64,000 bases of DNA, taken from contig NC_091012.1 in assembly GCF_041146395.1 (NCBI RefSeq), forward strand, positions 15,242,193-15,306,192, written 5' to 3'. This DNA comes from Eulemur rufifrons. Its lineage: Eukaryota; Chordata; Mammalia; Primates; Lemuridae. The first letter of the stretch is position 1, and every line of letters starts with the position of its first letter. A program made the translations under genes and the position numbers. Below, piece by piece: positions 37,943 through 48,500 of the stretch. The notes under the pieces were generated by a model. That model did no database searches and was not told the origin of the DNA. It saw only the letters and a program-made list of their open reading frames with translations.

Positions 37943-38946
37943 ATGGGAAGGGCCCAGCGAAAAAACACAGGGAGCACAAAGAATCAAACGGAAAGCTCAC
38001 CCCCAAAGAGAAATACCAGCTCTCAACCATTTGACACAAACCAGACTCAAAAGACCAACATGTCACAGGAAGAATTCCAATTATGGATTATAAACAAGCT
38101 GAATAATATACAAGAATCAATGGATAATCAACACAAAGAAACCACAAAAAAACACAGGATTTGGAATAAAAATTCACTAAAGAAATTGAAATATTGAAGA
38201 AAAACCAAACTGAACTCCTAGAAATGAAGAATTCACTCAGAGAGCTACAAAGCACTGTGGAATGTCTCAAGAGCAAGGTAGATCAAACAGAGGAAAGAAT
38301 CTCAGAAATTGAAGATAACTCTTTCCATCTATATAAGTCAGTCACAGAGATAGATCAAAGAAGTAAGAGAAATGATCTGAGTCTTCAGGAAATGTGGGAT
38401 TATGTGAAGAAACATAACTTGAGAGTTATTGGCATTCCTGAGGGTGAAGAAGACAATAAGCAAGGGTTGGACAAGCTATTTGAAGACATAATCGAGGAAA
38501 ATTTTCCTGGCCTTGCTAATACTCTAGACATACAGATTCAAGAAGCTCAAAGGACCCCTGGGAGATTCATAGCAAATAGGAAAACACCACGCCACGTAGT
38601 CATCAGGCTGACCAAAATATCCACTAAACAGTCCCTTCTCCGAGCTGTAAGGAGAAAGAAACAAGTAACTTACAAAGGAAAACCCATCAGAATTACGCCA
38701 GATTTCTCAGCTTAAACCTTAGAAGCAAGAAGTGGTTGGGGCCCCATTTTCACTCTTCTGAAACAGAATAATGCCCAGCCTAGAATCTTGTACCCAGCTA
38801 AGCTAAGTTTTCTATACGAAGGAGAAATTAAGACATTCTCAGATAAACAAAGGTTGAGGGAATTCACCAAGACAAGACCAGCCCTCCAAGAAGTACTCAA
38901 AAGAGAGTTACACACGGATCACCACAAGAAAGATCCACAAATGTAA
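37943..38946 (+). pseudogene. L1 ORF1 (copy B), frameshift and stops
   Basis: Same protein family as ORF1 of copy A. It starts ATG 37943 ('MGRAQRKNTGSTKNQ'). The open frame runs to a 1-bp loss near 38150 (copy A has AAGATCCAG, B has AAACACAG). The restored register then meets TAA at 38167-38169 (GAA in copy A), stays open through the coiled coil and RNA-binding core ('VIGIPEGEEDNKQGLDKLF'), and meets TAA at 38713-38715 (GAA in A). It ends TAA 38944-38946. The N-terminal codon where copy A has a stop is intact here. Confidence 0.92.
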
Positions 38947-38985
38947 AACTACTTAAGAGCTAAAGATCAAATTCCAGATACCACA

Positions 38986-41900
38986 ATGGCTCAGGAGAGA
39001 AAACATCGCAATGAAGTTCTACCCAACAAGTTGAACAAAAAACCAACTCACTTATCAGTTTTCTCAATAAATGTGAATGGCTTGAATTCCCCGCTCAAGA
39101 GACATGGACTGGCCCAATGGATAAAAAAACACAATCCAAGTATCTGTTGTCTTCAAGAAACCCACCTAACCTGCAAAGATACATTTAGACTGAAAATAAA
39201 AGGATGGAAATCGGTATTTCGAGCAAACGGTAACCAAAAGAAAGCTGGTGTGGCAATCTTAATTTCCAATAACTTAGCTTTCAAACCAAAAAAAATAATA
39301 AAAGACAAAGATGGCTACTACATACTGGTCAAGGGCACAATTCAACAAGAAGCCATGACTATACTCAATATATATGCACCCAACCTAGGTGCACCTAGAT
39401 TCATAAAGCAAACCCTACTAGATCTGAACCAAATGATAGATAACAATACTGTAGTAGCTGGAGACTTTAACACCCCACTGACAGTACAGGACAGATCCTC
39501 TAAACAGAAAATAAACAAAGACATAATGGACCTAAATAGAATGCTAGAACAAATGGGCATGGCTGACATCTATAGGACATTCTACCCAAAGTCCACAGAA
39601 TATATATTCTTATCATCAGCTCATGGGACATTCTCTAAGATTGACCATATCCTAGGGCATAAAGCATGTCTTAAAAAATTCAAAAAAATAGAAATTATAC
39701 CATGCATCTTCTCAGATCATAGCAGAATAAAAGTAACAATGAACCCAAACAGAAACCCTCACTCTTACTCAAAGTCATGAAAGCTAAATAACTTTCTCCT
39801 GAATAATTATTCTATAAAGGAAGAAATCAAGATGGAAATCAAAAGTTTCTTTGAATTAAATGACAATGGAGATACAACTTATCAAAATCGATGGGACGCA
39901 GCTAGAGCAGTCCTGAGAGGAAAATTCATATCCATAAATGCCTATATCAAAAAGACAGACAACCTGCAAATAGACAACCTAACGAATAGACTCAAAGAGC
40001 TGGAGAAAGAAGAACAGAATGACCCAAACCCAGCAGAAGGCGAGAAATTACTAAGATCAAATCAGAATTAAATGAAAAGGACAACAAAGAAACTATAAGG
40101 GAAATTAATAAAACAAAAAGTTGGTTCTTTGAAAAGATAAACAAAATAGACACACCTCTGGCTAGACTAACCAAGAGCAAAAAGTAAAATCTCTAATAAA
40201 CTCCATTAGGAACATGAAAGGAGAAATCACAACCTATGCCACAGTGATACAAGATATCATCTATGAATTCTATAAAAATCTTTATTCACACAAACTGGAG
40301 AATGTGGAGGAAATGGACAAATTTTTAGAAACACATAGTCTTCCCAGGCTCAACCAGGAAGAAATAGAGTACCTGAACAGACCAATATCAAGAACTGAAA
40401 TCGAAACAGCAATAAAAAACCTTCCCAAAAAGAAAAGCCCTGGTCCAGATGGGTTCACACCTGAATTTTACCATACATACAAAGAAGAACTGGTGCCCAT
40501 CCTACATAAACTATTCTCCAATATTGAGAAGGATGGAATTCTCCCCAACACGTTCTACCAAGCCAATATAACATTGATATCAAAACCAGGAAAGGACGCA
40601 ACAAAAATAGAGAACTACAGACCAATTTCTCTCATGAATATAGATGCAAAAATTTTCAATGAAATACTAGGAAATCTAATCCAAGTACTTTTCAAAAAAA
40701 TAATCCACCATGACCAAGTGGGCTTCATCCCAGAGATGCAAGGGTGGTTCAACATACGTAAATCTATAAATGTAATTCACCACATAAATAGAAACAAAAA
40801 CAAAAACCATATGATACTCTAATTAGATGCAGAAAAAGCATTTGACAAAATTCAACACCCTTTTATGATAAAAACGCTTAACAAAATAGGCGTAGATGGA
40901 ACCTACCTAAAAATGATATGAGCCATATATGACAAACCCATAGCCAACATCATTCTGAATGGGGAAAAATTGGAAGCACTCCCACTTAGAACTGGAACCA
41001 GACAGGGCTGCCCACTGTGCCCATTACTTTTCAACATAGTATTGGAAGTCCTTGCGAGAGCTATCAGGCAAGAGAGCAAAATCAAGGGAGCCCAAATAGG
41101 GAAGGAAGTGATCAAACTCTCACTTTTTGCTGATGATATGATGCTTTATCTGCAAAACCCCCAGGATTCAACCATGAGACTCCTGGAATTGATTAACGAA
41201 TATAGCAAAGTCTCTGGCTACAAAATTAATATACACAAATCAGAGGCATTTATATATGCCAGTAACAGTCAATCAGAAAACCAAATTAAAGACTCAATAC
41301 CCTTCAAAATAGCAACAAAGAAAATAAAATATCTAGGTATATACCTAACTAAAGAGGTAAAGGACCTCTATAAGGAAAACTATGAAACACTGAGAAAAGA
41401 AATATCAGAACTTGCAAATAGATGGAAAAATATACCATGCTCGTGGATTGGAAGAATCAACATTGTTAAAATGTCTATACTACCCAAAGTGATCTACAGA
41501 TTCAATGCAATCCCTATTAAATTACCAACATCATTCTTCACAGATGTAGAGAAAATAATTATACACTTTGTATGGAACCAGAGAAGACCCCGTATAGCAA
41601 AAGCAATTTTAAGCAAAAAAACAAAATGGGAGGTATTAATTTGCCAGACCTCAAACTATACTACAAGGCCGTGGTTCTTAAAACAGCCTGGTACTGGCAC
41701 AAGTACAGGGACACAGACCAGTGGAACACAACAGAAAATCCAAATATAGAACCATCCTCATATAGTCACCTAATTTTTGACAAAGCAGGAAAGAATATAC
41801 TCTGGGGACAAGAATCCCTATTCAATAAATGGTGCTGGGAGAATTGGTTAGCCACTTGTAGAAGACTGAAACAGGACCCACAGCTTTCACCTCTCACAAA

Positions 41901-42859
41901 AATCAAATCACGGTGGATAACAGACTTAAACCTTAGGCGTGATACAATCAGAATTGTAGAAGAAAATGTAGGAAAGACTCTTACAGACATTGGCCTAGGT
42001 AAAGAATTTATGAAGAAGACCCCCAAGGCAATCACAGCAGCAACAAAAATTAATGAATGGGACATGATTAAATTAAAAAGCTTCTGCACAGTCAAAGAAA
42101 CAGTCACGAGAATAAACAGACCACCTACAGAATGGAAAATAATTTTTGCATACTACACATCAGATAAAGGACTGATAACAAGAATCTATTTAGAACTCAG
42201 GAAAATCAGTAAGAAAAAATCAAACAACCCTATCAAAAAGTGGGCAATTGACATGAATAGAAACTTCTCAAAAGAAGATATAAGAATGGCTAACAAACAT
42301 ATGAAAAAATGCTCAACATCCCTAATCATCAGAGAAATGCAAATCAAAACCGCAATGATATATCACTTAACCCCAGCGAGAATGGCCTTTATCAAAAAAA
42401 CCGAAAACAACACATGTTGGCATGGATGTGGAGAGACAGGAACACTCATACACTGCTGGTGGGACTGCAAACTAGTGCAACCCCTGTGGAAAGCATTATG
42501 GAGGTATCTTAAACAGATTCAAGTAGACCTGCCATTCGATCCAGCAATCCCATTATTGGGCATATACCCAAAGGAAAAAAGGTCATTCTATAACAAAGAC
42601 ACATGTACCCGAATGTTTATAGCAGCACAATTCACAATAGCAAAGATGTGGAAACAACCCAAATGCCCATTAATACATGATTGGAATAGTAAGCTGTAGT
42701 ATATGTATACCATGGAATATTACTCAGCTATAAGAAATGAAGATAGGACATCTCTATGGTTCTCCTCGAGATAGTTGGAACTCATTCTATGAAGTGAAGT
42801 ATCCCAAGAATGGAAAAAGCAAGCATCACACGTACTCACCAGAAAATTGGTTTCCCTGA
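38986..42859 (+). pseudogene. L1 ORF2 endonuclease/reverse transcriptase (copy B)
   Basis: Starts ATG 38986. The endonuclease block is complete ('INVNGLNS', 'CLQETH', 'GDFNTPL', 'SDHS') to TGA 39778-39780, which is a Trp codon (TGG) in sisters. Later breaks: 1-bp losses near 40022 and 40182, TAA 40820-40822, TGA 40919-40921, a 1-bp loss near 41620 in an A run, and TAG 42697-42699 (Trp in sisters). The 'FADD' of the reverse transcriptase is at about 41126-41137. The C-terminal '[18 protein letters not shown]' is intact at about 42416-42470. The terminal TGA is at 42857-42859. It has more breaks than copy A's ORF2, so no enzyme is made. Confidence 0.93.
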
Positions 42860-43191
42860 TCATCACCTAAATACACATCTGGGAACGACACCAATCTGAT
42901 ATCAGACTGAGGTGTGGGTTGGTGGAGGGGATGGGTGTATGCCTACACAATGAGTGCATTGCGCACCATTTGGGGAATGGTAACCCTTGAAGGTGCTGAC
43001 TCGGGAAGAGGGGGGTCGGGAAGGGAGGGATATATACCTACATGATGGGTGCAACGCGCACTATCTGGGGAACAGACACGCCTGGAGCTCTGACTTGGGG
43101 GGAAAGGCGGTACATGGGCAACGTATGTAACCTGCAATTCTGTATCCCCCATAACAATAAGATGAAATAAAAAGAAAATAAAAATAAAAAA
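42860..43191 (+). other. L1 copy B 3' UTR and tail
   Basis: Two tandem units as in copy A, but of a different subtype. Unit 1 reads GCGCACCATTTGGGGAATGG then GGTGCTGACTCGGG; unit 2 reads GCGCACTATCTGGGGAACAG then GGAGCTCTGACTTGGGG. It ends CTGTATCCCCCATAACAATAAGATG with an AAAT-rich tail. The same subtype is seen at 45384-45690 and 60869-61075. Confidence 0.88.
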
Positions 43192-43204
43192 TAAAAAGCT
43201 TCTG
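43192..43204 (+). repeat. Target-site duplication, right copy (L1 36001-43191)
   Basis: TAAAAAGCTTCTG, matching 35988-36000. The older L1's ORF2 resumes with CACAGCCAAGG. Confidence 0.93.
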
Positions 43205-43859
43205 CACAGCCAAGGAAATTGTTCTTAGAGCAAATAGACAACCTACAGGATGGAAGAAAGTACTTGCTTTCTACACATCTGATAAAGGGCTGATAACAAG
43301 AATCTATATAGAACTTAAGAAAATCAACAAGAAAAAAATCAAACAACCCCATCAATGAATGGGCAAAGGACATGAGCAGAAACTTTTCAAAAGAATAGAC
43401 AGGAATGGCCAGCAAACATATAAAAATGTGCTCAACATCTCTAATCATTATGGAAATGCAAATTGAAAGTACGATTAAACATTACCTAACTCCAGTGAGA
43501 ATGACCTCTATCAAAAGTCACAAAATAAAAAATGCTGTCATGGATGTAGAGAGATTGGAATACTCTTACACTGCTGGTGGAACTCCAAATTAGTACACCA
43601 CCTGTGGAAAGTTAATTTGGAGATTCCTCAAAGAGGTAAAAATAGAAATACCATTTGATCCAGCAATCCCACTACTAGGCATCTATTCAAGGAACAAAAC
43701 ACATTCTACAATAAAGACATGTGCACTAGAATGTTTACAGCAACACAATTTACAATTACAAAGATGTGGTAACAACCCAAATGTCCATCAATACATGAGT
43801 GGATTAATAAAATTGGTATATGTATACCATGGAATACTACTCAACTACAAAAAACAATG

Positions 43860-44029
43860 TAGGATAACATTAATCAGGCGTTGGGCAGCTGGGTGGAGGG
43901 GATGGGTGTATAGAAACATAATGAGTGCATCTGGGGGATGGACATGCTTGAAGCTCTGACTCGGGGTGGGGCAAGGGCAATATACATAACCTAAACTTTT
44001 GTACCACAAAAATATGCTGAAGTAAAAAC
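43860..44029 (+). mobile_element. 170-bp L1 tail nested in an older L1
   Basis: Contains only a 3' UTR end: GGGGATGGGTGTATAGAAAC, GGATGGACATGCTTGAAGC, CTCTGACTCGGGG and TTTTGTACCACAAAAATATGCTG. Flanked by AAAACAATG at 43851-43859 and 44030-44038. Removing one copy rejoins the older L1's C-terminal text (ACTACAAAAAACAATGG then TCTAGCACCTCTTATATTAT), which is continuous in the related copy at 29130. Confidence 0.87.
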
Positions 44030-44390
44030 AAAACAATGGTGGTCTAGCACCTCTTATATTATGCTGGATAGAGATTGAGCCCATCCTTCAAAGTGAAGTA
44101 TCACAAGGATGGAAAAACATGCACCACATGTACTCACCATAAAACTGGTACTAGTTGGTCAACAGTAAGGTGCTCATATGGTAGTAATACTCACTGGGTG
44201 CTGGTCAAGTGAGGGGGTGGAACAGTGGGTAGTGCAAGTGGAGTAGGTAAAGCCATAGCTAATGGAGACGGGGCACACTGTATGGGGACAGGACATGCCT
44301 GTGGCCCTGGCTTGAGCGAGGCAAATGCATTTCATGTAACCAAAATATTTGTAGTCTCATAATATCCTGAATTAAGAAAAAAAAACCAAA

Positions 44391-45370
44391 AGAAACTTTC
44401 AAGTACTGTGCAGCCAGTACAATGATGATGCTCAAGTAATGCAGTCATGGATTGAGTGAGACTATTGCACTGCCTTTCCCAGCCATGACTGGCATCTGAG
44501 TTTAGGATGGATATGTGAAGTGAGGATAAAGTGAATGCCTGTGGAGGAAAGAATCTTCTTTTGCCACGTAACTGTGTTGAACTAGACCACATCACTGAGA
44601 CTGTATTAGCATCCATATCTCTGCAGCTATGACTATATTAATTCAACAAGGTACAACAGTTCTAGCCTATCTGAGAAGAAAATGCCTATAAGATTTTGTT
44701 TCTCTTGAGACTGAAGAAGAAAGTAATTTATCTCTATGGGTAAAGGACTTAGTTTTATTTTTCTCCTTTACCCAATAAAGTTTGTATTTGTAGACAGATG
44801 AGAAACTGTATAGTTAATGAGAGTATGCGATTAGCACTGTACTCATTGAAAACAATCCAAAGTACTCATTACTGTTTTCAGTGTATAACTCTGTAAGATT
44901 GAATTTAATATGCTAACAACTCCAAATTAAGTCATGTTTTCATATGCAGACTCATTCCTCCCAGCTTCTAGACCTGAAGGTGTGGGTGATCTTGTCTGAA
45001 AAGTGAAAATGTCTTCCTGGATGAATCAATGACAAAGTAAACCTTGTGATTTTGGTACATTTCAATGAAATTTGATATCTTATAGACATGTATTTTTCAT
45101 TATCATGTGTGTAGCTTTTACTTAATATATTGGTTTAATTCACATTCTAAAAATACTATGTGTTACTTAAGACAAGCACATAAAAATGACCTGTGAATCA
45201 TTTCATTCTCACTCATTTATATTGATATTAGATAAAGCAACATCACACTGAATTGTTACTTGCAATATATCATGAACTTGGATTCATTTTGCAGGTTAAC
45301 GAATACTCCAAATGAGAAGTATTTATCATAAAAACCTTGGATGTTAGAAAAAGTTGAGCAATGCACAAAT
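44391..45370. other. Unassigned sequence
   Basis: About 1 kb between two L1s. The open frame 44332-44616 (minus) has no domain and overlaps the L1 tail. Nothing else recognised. Confidence 0.45.
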
Positions 45371-45383
45371 TAAAACATTTTTC

Positions 45384-46749
45384 TTTTTTTTTATTTCATC
45401 TTATTGTTATGGGGGATACAGAATTGCAGGTTACATACATTGCCCCTGTACCGCCTTTCCCCCCAAGTCAGAGCTCCAGGCGTGTCTGTTCCCCAGATAG
45501 TGCGCGTTGCACCCATCATGTAGGTATATATCCCTCCCTTCCCCACCCCCCCTTCCCGAGTCAGCACCTTCAAGGGTTACCATTCCCCAAATGGTGCGCA
45601 ATGCACTCATTGTGTAGGCATACACCCATCCCCTCCCTCAACCCACACCTCAGTCTGATATCCGATTGGTGTCGTTCCCAGATGTGTATTTAGGTGATGA
45701 TCAGGGAAACCAATTTTCTGATGAGTACATGTGATGCTTGTTTTTCCATTCTTGGGATACTTCACTTAATAGAATGGGTTCCAACTCTCTCCAGGAGAAC
45801 CATAGAGATGTCCTATCTTCATTATTTCTTATAGCTGAGTAATATTCCATGGTATACATATACCACAGCTTACTAATCCAATCATGTATTGATGGGCATT
45901 TGGGTTGTTTCCACATCTTTGCTATTGTGAATTGTGCTGCTATAAACATTCGGGTACATGTGTCTTTCTTATAGAATGACCTTTTTTCCTTTGGGTATAT
46001 GCCCAATAATGGGATTGCTGGATCGAATGGCAGGTCTACTTGAATCTGTTTAAGATACCTCCATAATGCTTTCCACAGGGGTTGCACTAGTTTGCAGTCC
46101 CACCAGCAGTGTATGAGTGTTCTTGTCTCTCCACAATCCACGCCAACATGTGTTGTTTTGGGATTTTTTGATAAAGGCCATTCTCGCTGGGGTTAAGTGA
46201 TATCTCATTGTGGTTTTGATTTGCATTTCTCTGATGATTAGGGATGTTGAGCATTCATTGTTAAAATGTCTATACTACCCAAAGTGATCTATAGATTCAA
46301 TGCAATCCCTATTAAATTACCAACATCATTCTTCACAGACGTAGAGAAAATAATTATACACTTTTTATGGAATCAGAGAAGACCCCGTATAGCAAAAGCA
46401 ATTTTAAGCAACAAAAACAAAATGGGAGGAATTAATTTGCCAGACCTCGAACTATACTACAAGGCCGTGTTTCTTAAAACAGCCTGGTACTGGCACAAGT
46501 ACAGGGACACAGACCAGTGGAACACAACAGAAAATCAGGAGAATTGGTTAGCCACTTGTAGAAGACTGAAACAGGACCCACAGCTTTCACCTCTCACAAA
46601 AATCAAATCACGGTGGATAACAGACTTAAACCTTAGGCGTGATACAATCAGAATTCTAGAAGAAAATGTAGGAAAGACTCTTACAGACATTGGCCTAGGC
46701 AAAGAATTTATGAAGAAGACCTCCAAGGCAATCACAGCAGCAACAAAAC
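45384..46749 (-). mobile_element. 5'-inverted young L1 with exact target duplication
   Basis: A minus-strand L1. 45384-46257 is antisense: T-rich tail, 3' UTR of the copy-B subtype, and ORF2 C-terminus ('[14 protein letters not shown]' on the minus strand). 46258-46749 is the 5' part turned round to the plus strand ('[17 protein letters not shown]' to 'AITAATK'). TAAAACATTTTTC at 45371-45383 and 46750-46762 is an exact 13-bp duplication. Between the two pieces about 265 bp of ORF2 is missing (the part equal to 42046-42310 of copy B). A further ~100 bp (equal to about 41741-41838) is missing inside the inverted piece at about 46535. Confidence 0.94.
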
Positions 46750-46762
46750 TAAAACATTTTTC

Positions 46763-47019
46763 AAATGGCAGATTAAGGATTTGAAATAGGTTTCATCATT
46801 TTCATACAAGTTCTTTTCAAAAAATATGTAGTCAGATGGAGCACAATTTATGATGAGGAGTGAACTCTGATCTTTTTCTATGCCTCAAAATTTCTTTCTA
46901 AGGGGGCCTGGTGAATCACACATACAAATGATAAAAATCTCAGTAAACAGGTGTTTATGATGTGGTTTACTTCCCAACTTGATTTCAGTATAGCATCACA
47001 TAAAACATAGAAGACCCTT
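46763..47019. other. Short unassigned gap
   Basis: Nothing recognised. Confidence 0.4.
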
Positions 47020-47375
47020 ATCTTATCAAAGCAATCTTGTCTTCTGCTTCCTGGCCTTTTGGAGAAAGCCTAAATCTTTCAGCCAATTATCAAGTAAAGA
47101 ATCCCTGAGTCCACCTATGACTTGTAAGCCCCCACTTCGAGATGTCCCATCTTTTGGAGCTAAACCAATATATGCCTTCCATGGATTGATTTATGACTTT
47201 AACTGTAATTCCTGTCTCCGCACAATCTATAAATCCAACCTGTAGCCCAGGAACAACAAGCCCATTCGCTCAAGGCTTCTTGGACATGGCTCTGGGCCAT
47301 GGTCCTCAAATTGGGCTGAAAATAAACATCCTTGCATTCTTCTACAGAGTTTTTCTTCTTTGCCGTTGACCATGA
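47020..47375 (+). mobile_element. LTR-like fragment (family not assigned)
   Basis: Reads like the promoter-to-polyA part of an endogenous retrovirus LTR: CTGAGTCCACCTATGACTTG, TATAAA at 47228-47233, GGGCCATGGTCCTCAAATTG, AATAAA at 47321-47326, then CTTCTACAGAGTTT. The order TATA box, 90 bp, AATAAA is typical of an R region. It lies just 5' of the olfactory receptor relic. Confidence 0.55.
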
Positions 47376-47428
47376 TGACAACTCTCTCATCTATTTGTCC
47401 ATTTTCAGTGTCACTACTGTTTGAAATC

Positions 47429-47775
47429 ATGGAAAATAGAAACACCACCTCATGTTTTTTTGTCCTAGGCCTTTTTAACAACACAAGAGTCTGCCAATTT
47501 TCCTTTGTGATGGTTCTAACAATTGTTTTCACTGCCCTATTGGGCAATGTCCTTATACTTCTCCTAATTTACCAGGACCAATGTCTCCACACACTCAAAT
47601 ACTTTCTATTAAGCCAACTCTCCCATCATGGATGTGTTGCTGGTTTCCACCACTGTGCCCAGAATGGCTGCTGACTGGTTGACTTCAAATCAGTTCATCT
47701 CGCCACTGGATGTGGGTTGCAGATCTTCCTCACACTGGGTGGGGTGCTTCCTCTTAGCAGCCCAGTCCTCTTCTG
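47429..47775 (+). pseudogene. Truncated olfactory receptor pseudogene
   Basis: OR2-like odorant receptor fragment starting ATG 47429 ('[16 protein letters not shown]'). TM1 is intact ('[20 protein letters not shown]'), then 'KYFLLSQLS' (usual PMYFFLSQLS). A frame change near 47620 leads to '[18 protein letters not shown]' (TM2 to extracellular loop 1) and 'GCGLQIFLTLGG' in another frame (start of TM3). The DRY motif and all of TM4-TM7 are absent: similarity stops near 47775, about 100 bp before an ERV-L LTR begins. Dead by frameshift and truncation. It is in the opposite orientation to the receptor at 23.4-24.3 kb and only distantly like it. Confidence 0.88.
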
Positions 47776-47877
47776 AGACTTGCTACAGCCAGACTGACTG
47801 CCTCCCCAAAGCCCTCTGGCCAAGTCATTTCTGCCTACACATCTCTGCTCTGAGCGTTACTTCTCTCTGACACACCA

Positions 47878-48500
47878 CATTAGTCAGTGTTCTCCAGAAC
47901 AAGAAAACCAGTAGGATATACATGTTGGTAAATAAATAAATAATCCCTTTCTCTATATGTGTACATATAGGGAAAATTTTTATGAGAATTTATTCAAGTG
48001 ATTACAGATACCAAGAAGTCCCAGAATATGCCCTAAGAGGTATGCAATCTGGGGGACCAGTAAATCCAGTGGTGTAATCCAGTCCATGTCTAAAGGTCTG
48101 GGAACCAGTCAATATGATGCTATAAGTGAATAGTGCAAGGCCAAAGGCCAGAGAAATCAGAGGGGCTGTTGGTGGAAGTCCCAGAATCGAGGTCCTGAGA
48201 GGTTGACTCTCCAGTGTCCAAATGTAAGGAAGATAGATGGGGCAGCTTAAGAGAAGACAGAAAATTCAGTCTTTCTCCACATGGTTTTTCTATTTGGGCC
48301 CTTATCACATTGGATCATGCCTGCCTTATTTGGTGAGGGTAGATCTTCTTTACTCCTCCGAATTCAAGTGCTAATCTCTTTAATAAACATCCTCACAGAC
48401 ACACTCAGACATAATGTTTTCTAGCTATCTCAGCATACCTTAACACAGTGAAGGTTATACAAAATTACCTGTTAAAGTCTATAACTTGTCAACTTGGTAC
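47878..48500 (-). mobile_element. ERV-L LTR (MLT2-like), antisense
   Basis: Plus-strand text starts ATTAGTCAGTGTTCTCCAGA and goes through AGAAGTCCCAGAATATGCCC, GGTGTAATCCAGTCCATGTC, CATTGGATCATGCCTGCC, AATTCAAGTGCTAATCTCTT and CTCACAGACACACTCAGACA to TTGTCAACTTGG. This is the reverse complement of an MLT2-type LTR in order. It directly precedes antisense ERV-L internal sequence, so it is the 3' LTR of a minus-strand provirus. Confidence 0.85.

Larger units (their letters stand above)
36001..43191 (+). mobile_element. Full-length young L1, copy B
   Basis: Complete 7.19-kb L1: 5' UTR 36001-37942, ORF1 37943-38946, 39-nt spacer, ORF2 38986-42859, 3' UTR and tail to 43191. The exact 13-bp duplication fixes the ends. 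It is about 860 bp longer than copy A, all of it in the 5' UTR. The coding halves of A and B align base for base over most of their length. The insertion splits ORF2 of an older L1 at 'KLKSFC'. Both ORFs are disabled. Confidence 0.94.
33355..44390 (+). mobile_element. Middle-aged L1, split by two younger L1s
   Basis: 5'-truncated L1 in sense. It starts in the ORF2 endonuclease ('DVVVGDFDTPLSEMDRSS' at 33373 on) and runs through a decayed reverse transcriptase to 36000. There 'FADD' is altered ('LLIIYYYI' frame break near 35040). The copy then continues at 43205-43859 (C-terminal ORF2) and 44039-44390 (3' UTR, ending ATAATATCCTGAATTAAG and an A run). Joined, these pieces make one 3.7-kb truncated element. 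ORF2 is interrupted by many stops and frameshifts. The gaps are the full-length L1 at 36001-43191 and the L1 tail at 43860-44029. Confidence 0.88.
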
